Shown here: piece by piece, positions 1-5,244 of the stretch
Numbering within the stretch: position 1 is the stretch's first letter
Layout: every line of letters starts with the position of its first letter
DNA from: Ignavibacteriales bacterium
GTDB taxonomy: Bacteria > Bacteroidota > Ignavibacteria > Ignavibacteriales > Melioribacteraceae
Length of the DNA: 7,964 bases
Direction of reading: 5' to 3'
NCBI GenBank assembly: GCA_020059785.1
Contig: JAGVBL010000228.1
Span: forward strand, 1-7,964
The notes under the pieces: generated by a model
Seen by the model: the letters and a program-made list of their open reading frames with translations, nothing else
The model's database searches: none
What the model was told of the DNA's origin: nothing
Position numbers and translations under genes: made by a program

Positions 1-321
1 CACAGGTGTATAAATTCCGGCACGAGCCGGTTTGTCCTCATTCACAGTTATTTTATTTCCGGATTGATTAACGAACTCAATTGCTAATGTTCCTTGTGTA
101 ACCGCTTTGAAATCTTTTAAGTCGGTTAAGTGAATTAGAAACTTAGCTTCGGTTCCAGCTACAAGCTGCGGATATTCCATAAACAGTTCTGTTGAGCTGT
201 TGAATTGTGTAACAGAAATATTGCTTGTTGTATGCTCTTTGTTCTCCACGTTTTTATCGGAACAGCCAAAAATGGCAACAGCAACGAGAACCAATAATAC
301 TTTATAAGAATTAATAATCAT
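1..321 (-). CDS. Efflux RND periplasmic adaptor lipoprotein (partial, N-terminal part only)
   Basis: This gene reads left from an ATG at 321 and is cut by the window edge after 107 codons with no stop. The start is supported by AGGTGA about 7 bases upstream. The N-terminus is a lipoprotein signal: a hydrophobic stretch (residues 8-18) ending in I-F-G-C with the lipid-modified Cys at residue 20. The rest resembles the N-terminal domain found before the barrel-sandwich in many CusB/CzcB-type adaptors, shown by T-E-L-F-M-E-Y-P-Q-L-V-A-G (residues 44-56), then F-K-A-V-T-Q-G-T and, at the edge, A-R-A-G-I-Y-T-P. Such adaptors bridge an inner-membrane RND pump and an outer-membrane channel. The gene starts 11 bp after the stop of the outer-membrane factor on the same strand, so the two are probably co-transcribed. 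The coiled-coil and beta-barrel domains lie outside the window. The substrate cannot be told. Confidence 0.82.
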   Translation of the reverse strand, partial: MIINSYKVLLVLVAVAIFGCSDKNVENKEHTTSNISVTQFNSSTELFMEYPQLVAGTEAKFLIHLTDLKDFKAVTQGTLAIEFVNQSGNKITVNEDKPARAGIYTPV

Positions 322-332
322 TTTAATCACCT

Positions 333-1556
333 TTATTTGTTTTCATTAATCGGGAAAAGTGCAGTTACATTTTCCAGTTCAAAAATGCTTTGATAATATT
401 TTATTTCAAGGTCCTTGTTCAATATAATTCCATCCTTATAGGCGTTCAGTCCATCGATGAACTCCACAAGTGAAATATCTCCTTGTTCGTAAGAATAAGC
501 CGCTGATGTAAAAACATTTTGAAGCTGAAGATCATTATTATTTGTGATCAACGATTCATATTGCTTGAACTTAGCGAAGGAAGCATGGACTTCCGTCCCG
601 ATTTGTTTTATTAGATATTCTTTTTGTTGTTCAAGAATATTGAGATCCGCTTCCGATTGCTCGATTTCCAACTGGTTTCTTTTGAAAAGAGGTATTTCAA
701 AATTCAACTGGAACACAGAGCCGGAGTAATTATCCAACTGTTTCTTGTAACCGGCTGTCAAATTTATATTAGGAATTATTTTCAATTTGTTATGGGAAAG
801 GAAAGCGTATTCACTTTCTACAAGTTGTTCAATTGCCTTCAAATCTTTACGGTTTTGAAGTGCTGTTTTTAACATCTCTTCTTTTGATTGAGTAATGATT
901 TGTAATGACTGTATAGGTATTGTTTGAAGTTCTTTAGCGGGATCATAGCCAATCAATAGTTTTAATCGATTTAGGAAATTATTTCGTTTAAGTTCGATTT
1001 CCTTGACTTCGGTTTTGAGCTTGTTCGCTTCGATAAGAATTCGTTGAAGTTCGTATTCTGATATATCTCCTTCCAGCAAGCGCTGTTTAGATGCGGAAGC
1101 AATTTCTCCAATTTTAATTAGTGAGTTGCCTAAATCTAGCGCGAGTTGTTCATAGAAATGATATTCCACATACGCATTTTGAACTTGAAATATGATGCTA
1201 CGCTTCGAGTTCTCTAATAGCAAGCGCTGCGCTTCCAATGATTTTTCTTTTGAATTGATATTACTCCATCGGTCCCACAAAAAATTTAGCGGTAATGATC
1301 CGCTCGTTATCCATTCTCCAATTTTGGCATTATTCAGTTTCAGATCTTCGCGTGAATAATTGAATATAGGATTTGGAATACGTGATGATTCATTAAGGCG
1401 GGATTCCGATACCTTTAATAAAGAATTCTGTTTCTGTATTTCGATGTTTTTACCTAATGCTTGACGAATAGCTTCATCTAGCGAAATAGTTGTCTGTGCT
1501 TGTAATTGAATTATCCAAAGCACGGATAAAGCAATTAAGAGACGGGATAGTCTCAC
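333..1556 (-). CDS. TolC/CzcC-family outer-membrane efflux protein
   Basis: A 407-residue outer-membrane factor, the usual length for the CzcC/CusC branch of the TolC family. Three copies would form the channel through which a tripartite pump exports substrate. Residues 1-20 are a signal peptide (basic start, hydrophobic core, predicted cut L-Q-A then Q21). The mature protein opens with the family-typical amphipathic L-D-E-A-I segment, has long helical stretches (about 90-200 and 290-400), and carries the conserved turn S-Y-E-Q-G-D-I-S-L-V-E-F near residues 355-366. The start is GTG at 1556; no in-frame ATG, GTG or TTG lies just upstream, and GGAGG sits 4 bases before it. It is followed 11 bp later by the adaptor gene and preceded by a small His-rich gene 174 bp upstream. 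It is only distantly similar to the second outer-membrane factor at 2800-4050, so this is not a recent duplication. Confidence 0.9.
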   Translation of the reverse strand: MRLSRLLIALSVLWIIQLQAQTTISLDEAIRQALGKNIEIQKQNSLLKVSESRLNESSRIPNPIFNYSREDLKLNNAKIGEWITSGSLPLNFLWDRWSNINSKEKSLEAQRLLLENSKRSIIFQVQNAYVEYHFYEQLALDLGNSLIKIGEIASASKQRLLEGDISEYELQRILIEANKLKTEVKEIELKRNNFLNRLKLLIGYDPAKELQTIPIQSLQIITQSKEEMLKTALQNRKDLKAIEQLVESEYAFLSHNKLKIIPNINLTAGYKKQLDNYSGSVFQLNFEIPLFKRNQLEIEQSEADLNILEQQKEYLIKQIGTEVHASFAKFKQYESLITNNNDLQLQNVFTSAAYSYEQGDISLVEFIDGLNAYKDGIILNKDLEIKYYQSIFELENVTALFPINENK

Positions 1557-1560
1557 GTTA

Positions 1561-1565
1561 CCTCC
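1561..1565 (-). promoter_or_regulatory. Ribosome binding site for the GTG-started outer-membrane factor
   Basis: GGAGG on the minus strand, 4 bases before the GTG at 1556. It is the strongest Shine-Dalgarno match in the window and decides the non-ATG start. The spacing is on the short side. Confidence 0.7.
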
Positions 1566-1603
1566 GTAAAAAAATATATTATTATTAAGAAATATTTTGT
1601 TGA

Positions 1604-1632
1604 ATTATACGGCTACAGCGAAAGGGGGGGAA
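1604..1632 (-). promoter_or_regulatory. Possible sigma-70-like promoter before the outer-membrane factor gene
   Basis: A perfect TATAAT lies on the minus strand at 1609-1604. The hexamer 17 bp upstream (1632-1627) is TTCCCC, a weak -35 (three of six matches to TTGACA). A start about 7 bases downstream would give a leader of roughly 40 bases to the GTG at 1556. A run of seven G (C on the minus strand, 1624-1630) overlaps the -35 hexamer and the spacer. If real, the efflux genes could be expressed apart from the upstream His-rich gene. This rests on motif matching only. Confidence 0.3.
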
Positions 1633-1692
1633 ACGTTGCTTGCGGAATGGACGGACTTTTCCTTTAGAAGTTTTGCAAAGTGAAGATCTTCT

Positions 1693-1708
1693 GTAAAATT
1701 TGTTTTAC
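1693..1708. repeat. Small inverted repeat after the His-rich gene
   Basis: GTAAAA, four bases, TTTTAC: perfect 6-bp arms starting 22 bases past the stop of the minus-strand His-rich gene. A second perfect palindrome, GAAGATCTTC (1682-1691), sits directly beside it. The stems are AT-rich and have no following T-run long enough to call a terminator on the minus strand. They could be a weak intercistronic hairpin, an operator, or chance in AT-rich DNA. Confidence 0.3.
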
Positions 1709-1730
1709 TTGATTCAGTTTTGAATTCGAA

Positions 1731-2042
1731 TTAAATAATATTGAAAACAATGAGCGTGTTATTCAGAGTATTAACAAAACGAGGAGAAAGATTAGCAACT
1801 AAAGCGTTAAATACAACCGGGTGGTTATGTTCATCATTTTGCTCTAATGTGTGATGACATTCAGTTGTATTAGTCTTCTGCACTACATCTTGCAATAAAT
1901 GAGAATGATAGTCTACTTCTTCCTTGTCCCGAATCGAACCTTCGTGATGATAATGGAAAAAAGGAGATACTAAATAGAAGCTCAGGTAAAGAAGAGCTAC
2001 TAAAGCAAATGATAATTTGTTGGATAATGATTTATTGTTCAT
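1731..2042 (-). CDS. Small His-rich membrane-anchored or secreted protein, function unknown
   Basis: A 103-residue protein from ATG 2042. The frame stays open to a TTG at 2093, but the ATG places a normal signal or anchor right at the N-terminus: K/N-rich start, then a hydrophobic helix (about residues 10-29). No strong Shine-Dalgarno is seen. The remainder is hydrophilic, predicted to be outside the inner membrane, and rich in histidine: H-Y-H-H (30-33), H-S-H (46-48), C-H-H (62-64) and H-N-H (72-74), nine His and one Cys in all. These clusters suggest metal binding. The C-terminus is hydrophobic and ends N-T-L-I-V-F-N-I-I. I recognise no named family. It is the first gene on the minus strand before an outer-membrane factor and adaptor, so a periplasmic metal-binding or accessory role in efflux is a reasonable inference, not shown. 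It could also be an unrelated envelope protein. Confidence 0.7.
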   Translation of the reverse strand: MNNKSLSNKLSFALVALLYLSFYLVSPFFHYHHEGSIRDKEEVDYHSHLLQDVVQKTNTTECHHTLEQNDEHNHPVVFNALVANLSPRFVNTLNNTLIVFNII

Positions 2043-2366
2043 TATTTGTGAAAAATTTGACGTGAAATTAAGTTTTATTCCTACAAGATGCAATTGTAAT
2101 AAAAAAATCGAATGTTCAAAATATTACTTATCTGGATGTACAATCATACAAAGCAGCTTCTGTGGATGCTTTCGAAAAAGCTGATAGTTATATATCTACT
2201 TAAAAAGATTGCATTAAAATTGCGCGTCGAATGGAGTATTTTTAAAAAATAAAGCAGAATAACATATACTTACTGAAGATGGATTATTAGAGGTGGAATA
2301 GTTGTGATGAAACTTATTTATTGATTTACTTGTTCTAAGATTTTGAAAGCTATAAATTAATGGTAG
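2043..2366. promoter_or_regulatory. Divergent intergenic region between the two small His-rich genes
   Basis: These 324 bp separate the starts of two divergently read genes and must hold the promoters for both. The sequence is AT-rich and I find no confident operator, riboswitch or tRNA. A possible minus-strand promoter is at 2093-2119. On the plus strand no convincing -35/-10 pair precedes 2367: TATAAA at 2351-2356 is too close to the ATG. A plus-strand frame open at 2072-2203 reads like protein but has no start codon and ends in TAA; it is discussed as a possible gene remnant. Confidence 0.5.
2093..2119 (-). promoter_or_regulatory. Possible promoter for the minus-strand His-rich gene
   Basis: TTGAAC (2119-2114) and TACAAT (2098-2093) on the minus strand, four and five matches to the sigma-70 consensus, but with a short 15-bp spacer. 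Transcription starting near 2087 would leave about 45 bases before the ATG at 2042. The spacer contains a run of seven T. This is a weak call made from sequence alone. Confidence 0.25.
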
Positions 2367-2708
2367 ATGAAAAAAATATTTAGAAATAGCGTCAGGAAAG
2401 TAACCGCCCTTATACTTTTGGGTTTCTTCATTTTCTCCTTTTTGCACTCTGAATTGGGTTTCCTTAATTATGATCATTCCAATCATGGGGGACACGATTA
2501 CTGTGAAATTATAAAAAATACCAACACACATTCAAAAACTCTTCGAGAGATTCAGCCCAGACTAGAAATAAACAAAGATATTTGCATTCATTGTTTTGAA
2601 GAAATCGAAGCTCAGGCAACACAAACTTTGTTTGAAAAGAGAGATAATAATCAAAACGCAAAATCATTCACCGATCTATATCTATTTAACAGAACATTTC
2701 TGATTTAA
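2367..2708 (+). CDS. Small His/Cys-rich membrane-anchored or secreted protein heading the CzcCBA-type operon
   Basis: A 113-residue protein. The N-terminus is a typical export signal: basic residues (K2, K3, R6, R10, K11) then a hydrophobic helix at about 12-26, with no clear cleavage site, so it may stay anchored. The outside part has H-S-E (27-29), a cluster D-H-S-N-H-G-G-H-D-Y-C (36-46), H55 and C-I-H-C (73-76): six His and three Cys, a plausible metal-binding set. It ends in a hydrophobic L-Y-L-F-N-R-T-F-L-I. The start ATG has only a weak purine stretch before it. It precedes the outer-membrane factor by 91 bp on the same strand. I recall similar small proteins ahead of metal-efflux operons in Bacteroidota-type genomes, but cannot name a family. 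A metal-binding accessory, chaperone or sensing role is inferred from composition and position only. Confidence 0.75.
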   Translation: MKKIFRNSVRKVTALILLGFFIFSFLHSELGFLNYDHSNHGGHDYCEIIKNTNTHSKTLREIQPRLEINKDICIHCFEEIEAQATQTLFEKRDNNQNAKSFTDLYLFNRTFLI

Positions 2709-2727
2709 CCAATCGCTTTTCATTTCG

Positions 2728-2769
2728 TTCCGCCATTGGCGGACAAGTATTCCCTTTACGGGATAAGTG
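2728..2769. repeat. Two tandem hairpin-plus-tail units between small gene and outer-membrane factor
   Basis: The first unit (2728-2749) holds the perfect palindrome TCCGCCA-T-TGGCGGA (2729-2743) followed by CAAGTA. The second (2750-2769) holds TCCC-TTTAC-GGGA (2751-2763) followed by TAAGTG. Both units begin TTCC, close with GGA and end in YAAGTR, so they look like diverged copies of a unit of about 20 bp. The GC-rich first stem stands out from the AT-rich surroundings. It could act as an intercistronic mRNA hairpin, an operator, or a dispersed small palindromic repeat. There is no T-run directly after either stem, so a classic terminator is unlikely. Confidence 0.55.
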
Positions 2770-2790
2770 TTATTAATTATAAATTTATCT

Positions 2791-2798
2791 GGAGAAAG
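2791..2798 (+). promoter_or_regulatory. Ribosome binding site that fixes the start at 2800
   Basis: GGAGAAAG ends one base before ATG 2800, with its GGAG core 5 bases from the start. It favours this ATG over the in-frame GTG at 2767, which would add 11 residues in front of a signal peptide and has only hairpin sequence upstream. Confidence 0.75.
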
Positions 2799-2799
2799 T

Positions 2800-4050
2800 A
2801 TGAACAAACATTTTGTTTTGTTCGTAGCCGCATTGATACCGCTTTGCGTTTATGGACAAACTGAAACTAAAAAACTTAGTTTAAATGAAGCTATAGAGAT
2901 TGGATTAAAAAATAATCCAGAAATTAAATCAGCACAGGAAAATATTTCGGCAGCTAAAGGAAGGTTTTGGAGTGGAATATCTCTGCCTTCACCGGATGTA
3001 TCCGTACGTTATGAGTGGACGCCTAAAGATAAAAGAATTGGAAGCTTCAGTGAAAGGACGCAAGAAGTAAGTCAATCTTTTGAATTTCCTACAAATTACT
3101 TTTTGAGAGGATCAAGATTCAATAAAGAGGAAGACATTGCTTTCTATGGATTGAAGCAGACTGAAATTGGAATAACCGCACAAATAAAATCTGCTTATTA
3201 CAATGTTCTGGCAAAGAAAGAACTATTTGGAATAGCAGAGGAAAATCTAAGGATAGCAGAAGACTTTTCAAAAAAGGCAGAGATACGATTCAACGTTGGA
3301 GAAGGAACCAATCTTGAAAGATTAACAGCTAAAGTTCAATTCACAGAAGCAAAAAATAATTTAGAGGTTGCAAGGAATGAACTTAGAACAGCATTTGCAG
3401 AATTGAATTTTGTATTGGGATATGGAAAAAGACCAGATGAGATTTTTACACTTGCTGATAGCTTAACTTATACACGGGCTGAAAAATATACTTTTGAAGA
3501 GCTGTATAACTTATCGCTATCCGTTAATCAGCAGATTAAAATCTCGGAACTGAATGTAAATATATCATCAATTAATAAATCGCTGGCGTGGTCATCGCTT
3601 CTTCCGGGATTTAATGTTTCCTATTTCAAGCAAAACCGCGAAGGCGATAATGGTTTTTACGGTGTATCATTTGGAATTTCTGTTCCGCTCTGGTTGCTGT
3701 TTGAAAATAGAGGACAAATTCAGGAAGCAACAGCGAATGTAAATATTGCAGAATCGGAATTGCAATCCGTAAAGAATGAGGTTTATCTAAGATTGAGAAG
3801 CGCTTTTAATGATTATGAAAATGACTTAAGACAGGTTAATCTTTATATAAGCGATATTCTACCACAGGCAGAAGAAGTTTACCGCTCTGCATCTGTAAGT
3901 TACGATGCAGGTGATATTACCTATATAGAGTATTTACAGGCAAGACAAACATTGATAAGTGCGTACAGTAATTATACAAATGTATTGTTCAATTATTACC
4001 GTGCGATATTTGCAATTGAAGAAACGGTTGGACAAAATCTATTGAAATAA
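2800..4050 (+). CDS. TolC/CzcC-family outer-membrane efflux protein of the CzcCBA-type operon
   Basis: A 416-residue outer-membrane factor. Residues 1-19 form a signal peptide (M-N-K-H start, hydrophobic core, predicted cut V-Y-G then Q20). The mature part has the two repeats of the outer-membrane efflux family: the first opens with L-S-L-N-E-A-I-E-I-G-L near residue 26, and the second runs from about 230 to 410. A strand segment G-I-S-V-P-L-W then R-G-Q-I lies near 292-311, and the conserved turn S-Y-D-A-G-D-I-T-Y-I-E-Y near 367-378. The length fits CzcC/CusC-type proteins. As a trimer it would give the exit duct for the pump encoded at 5245. It is followed by the adaptor gene 16 bp later and by the pump, the czcC-czcB-czcA order. 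It has only distant resemblance to the minus-strand outer-membrane factor at 333-1556. Confidence 0.92.
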   Translation: MNKHFVLFVAALIPLCVYGQTETKKLSLNEAIEIGLKNNPEIKSAQENISAAKGRFWSGISLPSPDVSVRYEWTPKDKRIGSFSERTQEVSQSFEFPTNYFLRGSRFNKEEDIAFYGLKQTEIGITAQIKSAYYNVLAKKELFGIAEENLRIAEDFSKKAEIRFNVGEGTNLERLTAKVQFTEAKNNLEVARNELRTAFAELNFVLGYGKRPDEIFTLADSLTYTRAEKYTFEELYNLSLSVNQQIKISELNVNISSINKSLAWSSLLPGFNVSYFKQNREGDNGFYGVSFGISVPLWLLFENRGQIQEATANVNIAESELQSVKNEVYLRLRSAFNDYENDLRQVNLYISDILPQAEEVYRSASVSYDAGDITYIEYLQARQTLISAYSNYTNVLFNYYRAIFAIEETVGQNLLK

Positions 4051-4056
4051 AATAAT

Positions 4057-4060
4057 GGAG
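4057..4060 (+). promoter_or_regulatory. Ribosome binding site favouring the GTG start of the adaptor
   Basis: GGAG lies 6 bases before GTG 4067. It overlaps the upstream in-frame ATG at 4055, which itself has only A/T-rich sequence ahead of it. This makes GTG 4067 the better-supported start. Confidence 0.55.
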
Positions 4061-4066
4061 TTTAAA

Positions 4067-5242
4067 GTGAAATTAAAATTAGGAATATTCATCACCATAA
4101 TTTCCATCTCAGTGATTTTATTCGGATGTGGTGAAAATAAAAATGGAAAAGAAGTAAATAAAAAAGAAGAAGAATCACACGAAGTAGGTGAGGTTGTGCT
4201 TTCTTCTGAAGCAAGAAATAAAATTAATCTCGCTTATGATGAAGTAAAAGAAGGAACCATTAGCGGAACATTAAAAGCACCGGCAAAGCTGATAACAAAC
4301 CAGGATTACGAAGCTCAAGTCGGTTCGTTAGTTCAAGGAAGAGTGCACGAAGTTTTTGTTAGAGAAGGAGATTTTGTTAAAGAAGGGCAGGTATTAATGC
4401 ACGTAGAAGGACTTGAAATTGGAGAAATAAAGGCAGCTTACCTTCAAGCAAAAGCTTCTCTCGATTTTACAAAAGCAGCTTACGAACGTCAGCGAACTTT
4501 ACTTGAGCAAAAGGTTGGCTCTCAAAAAGCTTTTCTTGAAGCAAAGGCAGAATATGAAAAAGCATTGGCTGAGTATAATGCTGAAGATAAGAGAATTCAT
4601 TCAATCGGTTTGGAACACAGTGATATTGAGACAAATGCTGACTTTGAACATATTGCCGGAGTGCTGCCAATTAATGCTCCAATAAATGGAATAGTTACTG
4701 AAAGAAATGTTGTGATCGGTCAGTTAGTTGAAGCAAACACAATTGCTTTTAGGATAATGAACATCTCTAATCTTTGGGCTGAAGGACAGATTTATGAAAA
4801 GGATTTAGCCAAGGTTACTGGCAGACCAAAAGTAGAGTTTACAACCGCAGCATATCCAAATGAAAATTTTAAAGGTAAAGTAATTCTAATCGGGCAAACA
4901 ATTGATGAGCATTCAAGAACAATTAAAGTTAGAGCTTCACTTCAAAATATAAATAACAAACTAAAGCCAAATATGTTCGGGGAATTATCCATACCAATCA
5001 ACAGCAGTACAAAAGGAATAATAATTCCAACCGATGCACTGGTAAAAGAAGGAAATGAATCGTATGTATTTATAGTTGAAAATGATTCCACTTTTACAAG
5101 GCGTAATGTTGAAACAGGAATTGAGTTTGCCGGAATGAGAGAAGTAGTAAGCGGTTTAAAGAAAGGTGAAAAGATTGTAACCAAAGGTGTATTCTTCCTA
5201 AAATCAGAACTGATGAAAGAAACATTTGGAGAGGAAGAATAA
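4067..5242 (+). CDS. CzcB/HlyD-type RND periplasmic adaptor lipoprotein
   Basis: A 391-residue adaptor from GTG 4067; starting at ATG 4055 would add four residues (M-E-F-K) and is the alternative. A lipoprotein signal ends L-F-G-C with Cys21, followed by a K/E-rich linker. Domains in order: first half of the barrel-sandwich (about 85-112, G-R-V-H-E-V-F-V-R-E-G-D-F-V); a helical coiled-coil hairpin (about 115-182, A- and E-rich); second sandwich half (about 201-232, A-P-I-N-G-I-V-T-E-R-N-V-V-I-G); beta-barrel (about 236-310); and a membrane-proximal domain to the end. It would link the inner-membrane pump to the outer-membrane factor. Unlike the left-hand adaptor it lacks the extra N-terminal domain seen there. 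It begins 16 bp after the outer-membrane factor and ends 2 bp before the pump start, so all three are likely one transcript. No His-rich metal-binding tail is present. Confidence 0.92.
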   Translation: MKLKLGIFITIISISVILFGCGENKNGKEVNKKEEESHEVGEVVLSSEARNKINLAYDEVKEGTISGTLKAPAKLITNQDYEAQVGSLVQGRVHEVFVREGDFVKEGQVLMHVEGLEIGEIKAAYLQAKASLDFTKAAYERQRTLLEQKVGSQKAFLEAKAEYEKALAEYNAEDKRIHSIGLEHSDIETNADFEHIAGVLPINAPINGIVTERNVVIGQLVEANTIAFRIMNISNLWAEGQIYEKDLAKVTGRPKVEFTTAAYPNENFKGKVILIGQTIDEHSRTIKVRASLQNINNKLKPNMFGELSIPINSSTKGIIIPTDALVKEGNESYVFIVENDSTFTRRNVETGIEFAGMREVVSGLKKGEKIVTKGVFFLKSELMKETFGEEE

Positions 5243-5244
5243 TT

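Noticed and set aside
544..872. Two plus-strand open frames opposite the left outer-membrane factor
   Set aside because: They are antisense to a well-supported TolC-family gene and have no signal or family features.
2168..2181. GCTTT-CGAA-AAAGC hairpin in the divergent region as a terminator or operator
   Set aside because: The stem is only 5 bp, has no T-run after it on either strand, and sits far from any gene end.
2214..2531. Minus-strand open frame overlapping the plus-strand His/Cys-rich gene
   Set aside because: It runs antisense to a better-supported gene with a clear export signal, shows no recognisable protein features, and would place its start inside that gene.
2778..2783. TATAAA with TTTACG 17 bp upstream, a possible promoter for the plus-strand outer-membrane factor
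   Set aside because: Transcription would begin about 10 bases before the ATG and lose most of the GGAGAAAG ribosome binding site, so it is probably chance in AT-rich DNA.
2845..2847. I-P-L-C near the N-terminus of the plus-strand outer-membrane factor as a lipobox
   Set aside because: The residue before Cys16 is Leu rather than Gly, Ala or Ser, and a normal signal peptidase I site follows at V-Y-G.
4467..5184. Minus- and plus-strand open frames within the adaptor gene (4467-4670, 4503-4685, 4942-5184)
   Set aside because: All lie inside a full-length, clearly recognisable adaptor in another frame and have no ribosome binding site or family resemblance.
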